A stretch of DNA of 29,875 bases from Emticicia sp043780375. GTDB lineage: Bacteria > Bacteroidota > Bacteroidia > Cytophagales > Spirosomataceae. Positions 8,097-16,277 of the stretch are shown here, one piece after another. The notes below the pieces were generated by a model, which was not told the origin of the DNA, ran no database searches, and was given only the letters and a program-made list of their open reading frames with translations. The stretch lies in assembly GCF_043780375.1 (NCBI RefSeq), contig NZ_JAYWCU010000172.1, forward strand, positions 1 to 29,875. The letters are read 5' to 3'. Position numbers and translations under genes: made by a program. Positions within the stretch are counted from its first letter, which is position 1. Every line of letters starts with the position of its first letter.

Positions 8097-8173
8097 AAGT
8101 TCTGAATTTAGAAGAATAATCTGTTCAGAACTTGGTACTCTAAACCCAGCGGCAATACTCGCTCAGAACTCTT
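8097..8173 (+). promoter_or_regulatory. Structured hemJ 5' leader with competing pairings
   Basis: A perfect 10-bp stem (AAGTTCTGAA 8097-8106 with TTCAGAACTT 8124-8133, 17-nt loop) sits at the expected 5' end of the hemJ mRNA. A second partial copy of the 3' arm, TCAGAACT at 8163-8170, lies only 6 nt before the ATG and could pair with the same 5' arm. The two structures exclude each other, and the second would cover the ribosome-binding region. There is no T run after the first stem, so it is not an obvious terminator. Confidence 0.4.
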
Positions 8174-8176
8174 AAA

Positions 8177-8716
8177 ATGCTCCATTTATATCTAAAATCA
8201 CTCCATATTATTGGCTTTGTAGCATGGTTTGCAGGCTTATTTTATTTAGTCAGAATGTTCGTTTATCATGCTGAAGCTGCCGATAAACCTGAGTCAATTA
8301 AAGAAGATTGGAAAAAACAATATACTGCTATGCAATGGCGAGTGTATAAAATTATTTGTAATCCTGCAATGATGCTTACTTGGACTTGCGGAATTTTGAT
8401 GCTAATTAATTCTCCCTACTTTTTAGAACAGGGCTGGTTACAAGTAAAATTGGTTTTTTTGGTACTTTTAACAGTCTATCATGTTTATTGCAAAGGTATT
8501 ATTGCCAAACAAGAAAGCGGTAAAACAACCTTTACATCTTTTCAGTTTCGCTTACTGAATGAGCTTCCAACCTTATTTTTGGCAATAATTGTACTTTTGG
8601 CTGTTGTGAAAGATCTACTAAATTTTGTTTATTTGTTTTTGGGAATAATCGCTTTTGGTGTAACGCTATTTCTATCGGCAAGAGCTTATCGCAAGTATCG
8701 AGAAAGTAAAATTTAA
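8177..8716 (+). CDS. hemJ: Protoporphyrinogen IX oxidase HemJ
   Basis: 179-residue, four- to five-helix membrane protein of the HemJ (UPF0093) family. It oxidises protoporphyrinogen IX to protoporphyrin IX, the penultimate step of haem synthesis, in the inner membrane. The hallmark N-terminus LHIIGFVAWFAGLFYLVRMF carries the conserved His10 (probable haem ligand). RMFVYHAEA, Lys91 in LQVKLVF, and FRLLNELPTLFL near 124-134 complete the family pattern. Length is normal for the family. It is divergent from the PorE-like gene and followed by the ATGTA repeat tract, which starts within a few bases of the stop codon. Confidence 0.92.
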   Translation: MLHLYLKSLHIIGFVAWFAGLFYLVRMFVYHAEAADKPESIKEDWKKQYTAMQWRVYKIICNPAMMLTWTCGILMLINSPYFLEQGWLQVKLVFLVLLTVYHVYCKGIIAKQESGKTTFTSFQFRLLNELPTLFLAIIVLLAVVKDLLNFVYLFLGIIAFGVTLFLSARAYRKYRESKI

Positions 8717-8718
8717 TC

Positions 8719-8780
8719 TAATGTAATGTAATGTAATGTAATGTAATGTAATGTAATGTAATGTAATGTAATGTAATGTA
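8719..8780 (+). repeat. Pentanucleotide microsatellite, ATGTA x 12
   Basis: Twelve perfect tandem copies of ATGTA (8721-8780), preceded by TA in register, fill the gap between the hemJ stop and the start of the next gene (ATG 8791). Every ATG in the tract is followed in frame by TAA, so each unit is a minimal start-stop codon pair. The repeat is perfect, so copy number is likely to change by replication slippage. Confidence 0.97.
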
Positions 8781-8790
8781 AGTCTCAACT

Positions 8791-9090
8791 ATGACCTCAG
8801 AAAATTTCAAAAAAACACTTTTAGAATCTACTCTCCCAAAAAGTCTTCCAATTTTACTTCAAGCTCTTTGGCATGATGCAAAAGGAAACTGGGAAGCTGC
8901 TCATAATGTTGCCCAAACCAAAGAAGGCACGCTTGCCTACGACCAACTACACGCCTATTTGCACCGAAAAGAAGGCGACCGATTTAATGCTAATTATTGG
9001 TACCAGCGTTGTGGAGAAAATATGCCAAAAATCTCATTGGAAGAAGAGTGGGAGATTTTAGTTCAACGTTTTTCCGAAAAAAAGGCGTAA
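8791..9090 (+). CDS. Small conserved hypothetical protein
   Basis: 99 residues with no signal peptide or membrane segment. It is rich in Trp, His and Tyr, with the blocks LQALWHDAKGNWEAAHNVAQ (about 23-42), HAYLHRKEGDRFNANYWYQR (about 54-73) and a C-terminal EEEWEILVQRF. This spacing (W-D-A-K-G-W-A-H-Q, then HAYLHRKEGD-NA-YWY-R) looks like a conserved helical protein seen in several bacterial groups, but I cannot name a family or function. ATG 8791 lies 10 bp after the ATGTA tract, so the leader length, and perhaps expression, depends on repeat number. It is probably co-transcribed with hemJ upstream. Confidence 0.75.
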   Translation: MTSENFKKTLLESTLPKSLPILLQALWHDAKGNWEAAHNVAQTKEGTLAYDQLHAYLHRKEGDRFNANYWYQRCGENMPKISLEEEWEILVQRFSEKKA

Positions 9091-9198
9091 TTTTGTAAGA
9101 AGAATAGTAGATGGCCGATTGTCAAAAGTCCATCTCTTTCAAAAATATAACAATAAACTGTCGTCAGTCGTCTATCGACCACCGACTAATAAAACTAC
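9091..9198 (+). other. Intergenic region with GTC/CGAC-rich degenerate repeat
   Basis: No gene. Bases 9160-9190 contain a run of short related words (CGTCAGTC, GTCTATCG, ACCACCGACT), and 9110-9150 has TAGATGGCC and GTCCATC. Similar words occur on the opposite strand at 24583-24612. This looks like a decayed dispersed intergenic repeat rather than a regulatory site. Confidence 0.35.
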
Positions 9199-11085
9199 AT
9201 GAACTACTTATCCGCAGAAAATATTGGTCGAAATTTGGGCGAACGTTGGCTTTTTCAAAAACTCACATTTGGCATCTTACAAGGAGAAAAAGTAGCTTTA
9301 ATTGGCTCAAATGGTTCGGGAAAGTCATCAATGCTCGACATGATTACAGGCAATGCTGACATAGACGCTGGCGAAATTAGTATAAGAAAAGACATTCGAT
9401 ATGGTTATCTTGGTCAAAATCCTGATTTACCCGAAGAACGGACTGTCTTAGAAACAATTTTTGCTTCTGAAAATTCGCTTACAATGGCAATTAAGGAATA
9501 TGAACTTGCTATGAATTCGGGCGATGATTACCGTATTTCTGATGCCATCGAAAGAGTTGATACACTCAAAGCGTGGGATTATGAAGTTACAGTAAAGCAA
9601 ATTTTGGCAAAATTGGGTATCGAAGATTTTGATAAATTGATAAAAAACCTTTCTGGTGGACAGAAAAAACGGGTTGCTCTTGCTCAAGTACTAATTGAAG
9701 AACCTGATTTTCTGATTCTTGATGAACCTACCAACCATCTTGACCTTGATACAATCGAGTGGCTCGAAGGATATCTTTCTGCTTCAAACATAACGCTTTT
9801 GTTGGTAACTCACGACCGTTATTTCTTGGATAAAGCCTGTAACCGAATATTGGAATTGGCTGATAGTAAGGTATTTAAGTACGCAGGAAACTATGCTTAT
9901 TACTTAGAAAAAAAAGAAGAACAAGAAGCAGTAAATGCAGCAACTCAGAAAAATTACCGCAATCTTTTACGAAAAGAATTAGAGTGGATGCGTCGCCAGC
10001 CAAAGGCTCGTGGTACAAAATCTCAAAGTAGAGTTGATGCTTTTTATGATTTGAAAGAAAAAGCTGCTAAAAAAGGTCCAGACGATAAACTCGAATTGAG
10101 TATGAAAATGGAGCGAATGGGTAGCAAAATTATTGAGATTCAACACGTTAGCAAGTCGTATGATGGAAAAAAAATTATTTCAGAATTCGACTATACTTTC
10201 AAAAGAGGCGATAGAATCGGAATTGTGGGTAAAAACGGCATGGGAAAAAGCACCTTGCTCGAATTAATCACTGAAAAAATTAAGCCCGACATAGGACGAG
10301 TTGTGAAAGGTGATACAATTAAAATTGGATATTATTCGCAAGGTGGCTTAGATTTTGACGATAATCAACGAGTAATTGAGGTTGTGAGAGATATTGCCGA
10401 ATATGTAAAGATGGCAGACGGAACTGAAATGTCAATCACCAATTTCTTGACGCTTTTCCTTTTTCCACCTGCCATGCAATATAGTTTTGTTAAGAAACTA
10501 AGCGGTGGCGAAAAACGACGTTTACAGTTATTGAAGATTTTAGTGCAAAACCCTAATTTCTTGATACTTGATGAGCCAACCAACGACTTGGATATTTCGA
10601 CATTGAATGTGCTGGAAGATTTCTTGTTGAATTTTGGTGGTTGTTTACTTGTCGTTTCTCACGATAGATACTTTATGGATAAATTAGTTGACCATCTTTT
10701 TGTATTTGAAGGAAATGGCTACATCAGAGATTATCCAGGAAATTATACAGATTATCGAATATGGAGAGAAGAAAACGAGGCCGAAATATTATCACAAGTC
10801 AATAATAAAGCCTTGGTGAAAGAAACCGTAGCGGCAATTCCCCAACCATTACCACAAATTGTAGAAAACAAGAGAAAGTTTTCTTTTAAAGAGCAAAAAG
10901 AATATGAAGGATTAGCGGCAGATATTGAAAAATTAGAGAAAAACAAAGCTATTTTGGTTGAAAAAATGAATTCGGGCAATGCTTCGCATGAAGAATTGGC
11001 AGCTTGGTCTAAAGAATTTGAAATGATAGGAGCTCAAATTTCCGAAAAAGAATTACGTTGGTTAGAATTAGCTGAGTTTGTATAA
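9199..11085 (+). CDS. uup: ABC-F family ATPase, Uup type
   Basis: 628-residue cytoplasmic protein with two ABC ATPase domains and no membrane segments. Domain 1 has Walker A GSNGSGKS (36-43), signature LSGGQ (151-155) and Walker B LILDEPTNHLD (172-182). Domain 2 has GKNGMGKS (344-351), LSGGE (434-438) and LILDEPTNDLD (455-465). The inter-domain linker (about 232-300) is charged. The C-terminal region (about 558-628) is a coiled coil of the Uup type (FSFKEQKEYEGL through RWLELAEF), which in known Uup binds nucleic acid. ABC-F proteins act on ribosomes or, for Uup, also affect transposon excision. Both active sites look intact. The ATG at 9199 is immediately before the conserved LSAENIG start. 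Confidence 0.88.
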   Translation: MNYLSAENIGRNLGERWLFQKLTFGILQGEKVALIGSNGSGKSSMLDMITGNADIDAGEISIRKDIRYGYLGQNPDLPEERTVLETIFASENSLTMAIKEYELAMNSGDDYRISDAIERVDTLKAWDYEVTVKQILAKLGIEDFDKLIKNLSGGQKKRVALAQVLIEEPDFLILDEPTNHLDLDTIEWLEGYLSASNITLLLVTHDRYFLDKACNRILELADSKVFKYAGNYAYYLEKKEEQEAVNAATQKNYRNLLRKELEWMRRQPKARGTKSQSRVDAFYDLKEKAAKKGPDDKLELSMKMERMGSKIIEIQHVSKSYDGKKIISEFDYTFKRGDRIGIVGKNGMGKSTLLELITEKIKPDIGRVVKGDTIKIGYYSQGGLDFDDNQRVIEVVRDIAEYVKMADGTEMSITNFLTLFLFPPAMQYSFVKKLSGGEKRRLQLLKILVQNPNFLILDEPTNDLDISTLNVLEDFLLNFGGCLLVVSHDRYFMDKLVDHLFVFEGNGYIRDYPGNYTDYRIWREENEAEILSQVNNKALVKETVAAIPQPLPQIVENKRKFSFKEQKEYEGLAADIEKLEKNKAILVEKMNSGNASHEELAAWSKEFEMIGAQISEKELRWLELAEFV

Positions 11086-11133
11086 TCAATGTATTTGACG
11101 TATTTTGCAAAAAGCTATTAATAAAAACAATCA

Positions 11134-11772
11134 ATGGAAACTTTAAAAGATTGGTTTCAGTATTTAATGGATTCGGAAGAACTTATCCGTACAGGTGGAC
11201 TGATTACGATTACGCTCATTATTTTTATCGAAAATGGAATTTTCTTTGGTTTTTTTCTTCCTGGCGATTATCTTCTTTTTCTTTCTGGGGTTTTTTGTGG
11301 CACAAAATTACTTGATGTTCCACTATCCCTTTTGATGATTTGCATATTTTTGGCTGCGGTACTTGGCTCACTTTTGGGTTATATTACTGGCAGGTATTTT
11401 GGTGATGGTATTCAGAATAGGCCAGATTCGTTGTTTTTCAAAAAGAAATATATTGAAAATACACACAAATATTTTGAAAAATACGGCAGTCAAACACTCA
11501 TTATTGCTCGTTTTTTGCCTGTTATTCGTACTTTTTCACCTATTTTGGCGGGAATTGTAAACATGAAGTTTTATAAGTTTATGATATTCAATATTTTAGG
11601 AGCAGCCATTTGGACCGTTGTTTTGGTTGGTGGTGGGTTCTATTTTGGCGAAAAATTCCCGTGGATTGTAGATTATGTACAATACATTATCATTTTCTTT
11701 TTGGCAATAACCACCTTGACAGTTATTCGGGGTTATTTAAATGCTAAGAAAGAAATGAGTGAGGAGAATTGA
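11134..11772 (+). CDS. DedA family membrane protein
   Basis: 212-residue multi-pass protein of the DedA/VTT family; members act in lipid scrambling and envelope homeostasis (undecaprenyl-phosphate or phospholipid transport). Conserved elements are Glu33 in FIENGIFFGFFLPGD (with FLPGD 41-45), GSLLGYITGRYFG (78-90), and the re-entrant motif ARFLPVIRTFSPILAG (125-140) with Arg126, Pro129 and Arg132. Length is typical. It follows the Uup gene by 48 bp on the same strand and may be co-transcribed. Confidence 0.9.
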   Translation: METLKDWFQYLMDSEELIRTGGLITITLIIFIENGIFFGFFLPGDYLLFLSGVFCGTKLLDVPLSLLMICIFLAAVLGSLLGYITGRYFGDGIQNRPDSLFFKKKYIENTHKYFEKYGSQTLIIARFLPVIRTFSPILAGIVNMKFYKFMIFNILGAAIWTVVLVGGGFYFGEKFPWIVDYVQYIIIFFLAITTLTVIRGYLNAKKEMSEEN

Positions 11773-11931
11773 TATTTTTGCTAATATATTGTAAACTTCT
11801 GAAACAAGTTAATAGACGTTTTATGGATGATTTCAGAGAGAGACAAATAAACGAAATCAAGTTTTTATCTGTCAGAGATTTACGGACTTTTAGAAACAAT
11901 TTCAAATTAAATACTTCTAATTAGCCATCAA

Positions 11932-12450
11932 CTACACATTTTCCTTAAACCATCCTGCATACATTACATAATTATTGGCAGTTCGCATGAAAACTTCGCC
12001 TAATTCTGGGCTTACATTTTTCAAGAATTTTCCTGGATTTCCTGCATAAATGCTATTTGGTGGCACGATTGTATTTTGTGTAATAATTGCTCCTGCCGCA
12101 ATGATTGAGCCTGTGCCAATCACAGCTCCATCCATAATAATAGCTCCCATTCCTACCAAAACTTGGTCTTCAATTTTGCAGCCATGCACAACGGCATTGT
12201 GGGCAATACTGACATTATTTCCAATGATAGTTTTTGATTTTTGGTATGTACAATGAATCACTGCTCCATCTTGAATATTTACACGATCCCCCAAGATTAT
12301 CGAATTTACATCACCACGCACTACGGCATTGAACCAAATCGTACAGTCGTTTCCCATCGTCACATCGCCTACGATAGTTGCATTGGGTGCAAACCAACAA
12401 TTTTCGCCATGTTGGGGCATTATTCCCTTAACTGGTAATAGTAAAGCCAT
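11932..12450 (-). CDS. Gamma-carbonic-anhydrase-like hexapeptide-repeat protein (YrdA/PaaY type)
   Basis: 172-residue left-handed beta-helix protein. Hexapeptide repeats run from about 20 to 140 (for example IVGDV, IIGNNVSIAHNAVV, VLVGMGAIIMDGAVI). Three candidate zinc-binding histidines are His66 (AVIHCTYQ), His84 (SIAHNAV) and His89 (VVHGC), the arrangement found in gamma-class carbonic anhydrases and in PaaY/YrdA. The C-terminal helix ends in YAGWFKENV. It forms trimers in the known family. Whether this protein has carbonic anhydrase or thioesterase activity cannot be told from the sequence. No terminator is evident after its stop. Confidence 0.88.
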   Translation of the reverse strand: MALLLPVKGIMPQHGENCWFAPNATIVGDVTMGNDCTIWFNAVVRGDVNSIILGDRVNIQDGAVIHCTYQKSKTIIGNNVSIAHNAVVHGCKIEDQVLVGMGAIIMDGAVIGTGSIIAAGAIITQNTIVPPNSIYAGNPGKFLKNVSPELGEVFMRTANNYVMYAGWFKENV

Positions 12451-12489
12451 AGTTTTTTATTAATGAATTATTGATTGTATATGCGAAAC

Positions 12490-13860
12490 TCAATTATTGC
12501 AACCACCTATTTTTGCCTCAAAAACGGCTCCTGAATTTACAAAAAAAAGGTTTTCCAAAACTATTGATTTTTCAGAATTCAGTTTAATATTTTGATTGGC
12601 AGAAATGCTTCCTGTTGACTTTAATTGCCCAATACTTTGGTAAGTTGCCTCAATTAATGTACCTGACAAAGTAAGCAATGCAGGACAAATTTCATTTTTA
12701 TAACTCGGTGTTTCTTTCTGCACTAACCAAGAAGTTGAGTTGGTATCTTTTCCTGAAAGAAAGTTTCCAGTTGGATTAAGAGAATAGGTGTTTACCATAA
12801 TATTAGCTGGTAGAAATGCCGTAGCATTATCCCAAACTTGAGCAGTTACCGCAGCTGTCGCTTTTGATTGATTCTCAGCACCATATTGTACATAATCTTT
12901 CATAATTGCCGCATTATCAGTCGGATTTTTATTAAATAGAGCTATTTCACCAGTATTTTGTCCAAGATTTGTCCAACTGACAACTACATATTTTCCAGCA
13001 TTTAGCACCAAATTACCATTTAAAACCATTACATTTCCTCCATTAATATTATCAGATAAAGCACCATTAGTTAGCCAATAATTCGCCAAATTAATAGTAT
13101 TAACTGAAGGATTATAAAACTCTATCCACTTTTTTGAAGGATTTACTTCATTGATAAGAATTTTATCTTCGATAGGAAGTGAATAAGTAATAGTGAGTGT
13201 TGGTTTTGGAAATATAGTTTCTTCACGAGAAGAAAATCTTTTAGCGGAGCCAATTGTACTTTCTTCACCAATTATTATCCACCCAAAATTTGTTGAAGGT
13301 GAACTTATCCAATTTGTTATATCATTCGTCATTAAATTACTCGACCAAATACCAAATTCTAAGTCTACTGATCCATATTTTACAAAAGCACTTGCTGATG
13401 GATTTGACATATAATCGCCTCCAGCACTAATCCAATTAGAATAATTATAAAATGAATGTAACCAGGTTGCGTCGTTAATTTGGGCGGGAGACCCTTTACC
13501 CAACCCTATTGAAGCACCCTCTCCCCAATTATTTATAACTTTATGTATAGAAAAATTGTGAGAATCTGTTGTGGAATTGGCTGAGTTTGTTACTGCAATT
13601 TGCAAGGTTGCACTTTCAATTTGAGCATTAGCTGGAAGAGATGTAATATTAAATTTTACTAATGCTCTTCTTATTTCAGTGCCTGCTGTGCCTTGTGTTC
13701 TTCCTGAAAAAAGATTAGTTCCTGCTCCATTACTGTTATTAATGTTTTCTGAAAAAATAGAATTATCTTTTTCAGGAAAAAAATCAACAGTAAAAGTTTG
13801 GGAAATACTATTTAAAGGAAGTAGCCCAAAGCAAATAATAAATAACAGTAAATTTTTCAT
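12490..13860 (-). CDS. Exported DNRLRE / lamin-tail domain protein
   Basis: 456 residues from ATG 13860. The frame extends to 13902, but the signal peptide starts at the internal Met (MKNLLLFIICFGLLPLNSIS). A DNRLRE-type beta-sandwich (about 22-230; FFPEKDNSIFSE, RALVKFNITSLPANAQIESA, WGEGAS) is followed by a lamin-tail domain (about 235-380; ILINEVNPSKKWIEFYNP and ANYWLTNG). The last 60 residues end in NLFFVNSGAVFEAKIGGC, a motif of the 3-coathanger-stack type shared with the gene upstream. These are secreted adhesive or matrix-like modules; no enzyme is visible. It lies 34 bp downstream of the PA14 protein gene and is the last gene of the DUF1800 operon. A typical T9SS C-terminal signal is absent. 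Confidence 0.8.
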   Translation of the reverse strand: MKNLLLFIICFGLLPLNSISQTFTVDFFPEKDNSIFSENINNSNGAGTNLFSGRTQGTAGTEIRRALVKFNITSLPANAQIESATLQIAVTNSANSTTDSHNFSIHKVINNWGEGASIGLGKGSPAQINDATWLHSFYNYSNWISAGGDYMSNPSASAFVKYGSVDLEFGIWSSNLMTNDITNWISSPSTNFGWIIIGEESTIGSAKRFSSREETIFPKPTLTITYSLPIEDKILINEVNPSKKWIEFYNPSVNTINLANYWLTNGALSDNINGGNVMVLNGNLVLNAGKYVVVSWTNLGQNTGEIALFNKNPTDNAAIMKDYVQYGAENQSKATAAVTAQVWDNATAFLPANIMVNTYSLNPTGNFLSGKDTNSTSWLVQKETPSYKNEICPALLTLSGTLIEATYQSIGQLKSTGSISANQNIKLNSEKSIVLENLFFVNSGAVFEAKIGGCNN

Positions 13861-13894
13861 TAAGTTTGTTCTTATGAGTTGCGAATACTTAATA

Positions 13895-16267
13895 TTACTC
13901 AACCAAAACCTGCTCTCTCAATACTTTTCCATCAACATTAAGTTCAACCCAATAGGTGCCTTTAGCTAATTTATTGATTGGCAAAAGTTTGGTTTGTGTT
14001 CCAATATTCTCAAAATAATAATCAATAATTGTTACAATTATTTTTTCATTTTGGTCTTTCAAATACAATTTTACGTAGGCAGGTTTGCTAAGTTTAAATA
14101 TAATCTCTTTTATTTTATCTGATTGAGTATTTATTGCATCCAAAGAAGTAGAATCACTCATTTTACCATTTGCTTTATTATTTGCATTGAATGTAGCTTG
14201 CAAACAATCTGCTATATTTGCCATAAAAATAGCATCATTTTTAACTTCAAAGCCTGGCAACAAAACAATGCTATTTCCTGCCGTGAAGCTAATATCCTTT
14301 GTTATTGGCACTAAACTTTCTGCTTCTATTCTCTTTTTTGCTTTAAATGCTCCATCAGCTAATGATATTTTTCCTAATTTCAGGGTATCGCTTGCACAAT
14401 TTATATCAATACCTTTGCAGTTACAATTGGCATCAAATTTATCGTATGAAGTTAGGGGATCTTTGTCATCACATGGTGTTCCGCTTGGGTTACAAAGGCT
14501 AGCATCAAAAGTAATTTTACTAAAACCAGAGCAGCCAGCACCCCAATTATCAAGAGCAGAAATGAGTATATATCGAGCTTTTACATCATTAAAATTGGGG
14601 CCCGAAAAACCCGAATAATCGGCAATTCCAGGAGCTTGCTGCCAAAAATAACTTGTACCTAATGTTTGCCAAGTAGTGCCATCTAAAGAATAATCAACGT
14701 AAACATTTTTAAACCCTCTATCTGTTTCGCCCTCAACATTATAATTCCAAACTCGCGAACCATTAAATCTATATCTATCTGTAAAGTCATAAAGAATCCA
14801 ATTCGGATTACTTGCTCTTGCGGTATTTGGGTTTGGATTTGTATTGGAACACGAAACCCAAGAAGACTCCCTCAAAGATGTAACATTATCGGTAGGGCTG
14901 CATGCATCGTAAGCTTTATACCTTGCCGCCGCATCATCACAATCGGGACCAGAGCAGGGAGTACCTACACACTCGCATTGTCCATTAATTTTGTCATTGT
15001 TTGTAAATGGGTTTCCATCATCACAAATGGTATTTTGAGCAATACAAGAAATTTCGCATTTATAGTCAAATAAATAGAAATTGGGCACCCGTTTCCAATC
15101 TTTTATTTCATGAAACGGGGTTTTCCAGAATAAATTAAAATAGTCACGTGATGAATTTTCTTTATGACGAAACTCAAAATAATAATACTTTCCTTTTTCC
15201 ATGAAAAGAGGTGAAATATTTTGTAACACTGAGTTTTTGTGGTCAGTGTCATCTACACCATAAATAACTACAGCTTGATGATATTGCTTATATTCTATAG
15301 AGTCATTTTTGCTAAGAAAAAAGAAAGTTTGATTATCGCCAGTAATATTGAATTCATATATTCCCGATACGGGTACGGTTAAAAAACCTTGAACCAAAGT
15401 ACCATAGTTGTCTTTAGTTTGAGGCACTAAAGGGCCGTATGCTCCCGTGAGTTTTTCTCTTCTGTCAGGTAACAATGGAAACTTTGGAGCATTAATTAAG
15501 TCATTTTCAACATAATTTCCTGTAATATTGTCATAATAATAGGCTTCGGTTAGTCCCTTTGTGCCAACACAAGCATTAGTTGTTGGATAAGTGCCTACGC
15601 AGTTGCAAAAACCATCTTGTTGATCATTGGTTGTTTGTGCATTTCCGTCGTTGCAAGTAGTACCTCTGACTGGGCAAGCTTGTCCGCAAGCATATTCATA
15701 GATATAATTAAAATCAACTATTGACCAAACTATGGGTGTTTGAGAGGTTTTTCTCCACTGTAAATTCACGAAATCCCCCCCTGTTCCTTCAAAATCTTTC
15801 AATTCAAAGTAATAATATTGTCCCCCAACCAACTGAATAGTTTGTGAAGTTTGACCAGGTTCTTTGTTATATTCTGTTTGGGCGGTATAAGTAAGCACTT
15901 CAGCACGTTTTACCTTGTTGGCAGGAAATTGTGTCGTACTCAAAAGAAAAACAACTTTATCATCGCCAGTAACATTAAATATGTAATTGTCTGTTACAGG
16001 AACTTTGATAAAACCTCTTATCATTGAAGCAAAATTATCGGCATAATTTACAGGACTTTTCAATGAGCCTAACATTTGGTAACCATCTGGCACACTTGGA
16101 AAAAACTCTAATGCGTGTAAATCGGTACTATCTGGTGTGGTTGGAAACCCTGCCCAATAGCTCCATTTTACTTGCCCCGCTGTGCCTATGCAACTTTGGG
16201 CAATGGTATAATTGCTTATTAGTAAAAAACCTAACAAACAAGAAAGGGAAGATATAGTTGTTTTCAC
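13895..16267 (-). CDS. Large secreted PA14-like / discoidin-like protein with T9SS-type C-terminus
   Basis: 790 residues: signal peptide (1-23), PA14-like domain 1 (about 32-175) and 2 (about 237-385), each with the RGF/QGF...VPV..Y.F..TGD...FLLS pattern. Then a discoidin/F5-8C-like domain (about 447-588), a 3-coathanger-stack-like segment (about 624-688; GNSIVLLPGFEVKNDAIF) and a C-terminal beta domain (about 715-790; KLSKPAYVKLYLKDQN, LAKGTYWVELNVDGK) like T9SS type A sorting domains. Three similar Cys/Asp linkers (C-[ND]-D-x4-T-x2-D-x5-C-x-C-x-G) at about 205-225, 415-435 and 599-619 separate the modules and may bind calcium (inference). PA14 and discoidin modules bind glycans in known proteins. 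It is the third gene of the operon, 10 bp after DUF1501. Confidence 0.82.
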   Translation of the reverse strand: MKTTISSLSCLLGFLLISNYTIAQSCIGTAGQVKWSYWAGFPTTPDSTDLHALEFFPSVPDGYQMLGSLKSPVNYADNFASMIRGFIKVPVTDNYIFNVTGDDKVVFLLSTTQFPANKVKRAEVLTYTAQTEYNKEPGQTSQTIQLVGGQYYYFELKDFEGTGGDFVNLQWRKTSQTPIVWSIVDFNYIYEYACGQACPVRGTTCNDGNAQTTNDQQDGFCNCVGTYPTTNACVGTKGLTEAYYYDNITGNYVENDLINAPKFPLLPDRREKLTGAYGPLVPQTKDNYGTLVQGFLTVPVSGIYEFNITGDNQTFFFLSKNDSIEYKQYHQAVVIYGVDDTDHKNSVLQNISPLFMEKGKYYYFEFRHKENSSRDYFNLFWKTPFHEIKDWKRVPNFYLFDYKCEISCIAQNTICDDGNPFTNNDKINGQCECVGTPCSGPDCDDAAARYKAYDACSPTDNVTSLRESSWVSCSNTNPNPNTARASNPNWILYDFTDRYRFNGSRVWNYNVEGETDRGFKNVYVDYSLDGTTWQTLGTSYFWQQAPGIADYSGFSGPNFNDVKARYILISALDNWGAGCSGFSKITFDASLCNPSGTPCDDKDPLTSYDKFDANCNCKGIDINCASDTLKLGKISLADGAFKAKKRIEAESLVPITKDISFTAGNSIVLLPGFEVKNDAIFMANIADCLQATFNANNKANGKMSDSTSLDAINTQSDKIKEIIFKLSKPAYVKLYLKDQNEKIIVTIIDYYFENIGTQTKLLPINKLAKGTYWVELNVDGKVLREQVLVE

Positions 16268-16277
16268 GAGTGTAATT

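Noticed and set aside
8719..8780. Possible CRISPR-like array
   Set aside because: It is a 5-bp tandem microsatellite with no spacers and no cas genes anywhere in the window.
9111..9359. Plus-strand 82-codon frame overlapping the start of the Uup gene
   Set aside because: It runs out of frame through the conserved Walker A region of the ABC-F protein and has no protein-like pattern.
11823..11924. A 33-codon ATG frame (MDDFRERQINEIKF...) in the gap after the DedA gene
   Set aside because: Frame is open further upstream without a better start, composition is ordinary for AT-rich intergenic DNA, no family is recognisable and no ribosome-binding or promoter signal is visible.
13861..13902. Longer start for the DNRLRE protein at 13902
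   Set aside because: The extra 14 residues are polar and would bury the signal peptide; they also overlap the upstream gene by 8 nt. ATG 13860 starts a normal signal peptide.
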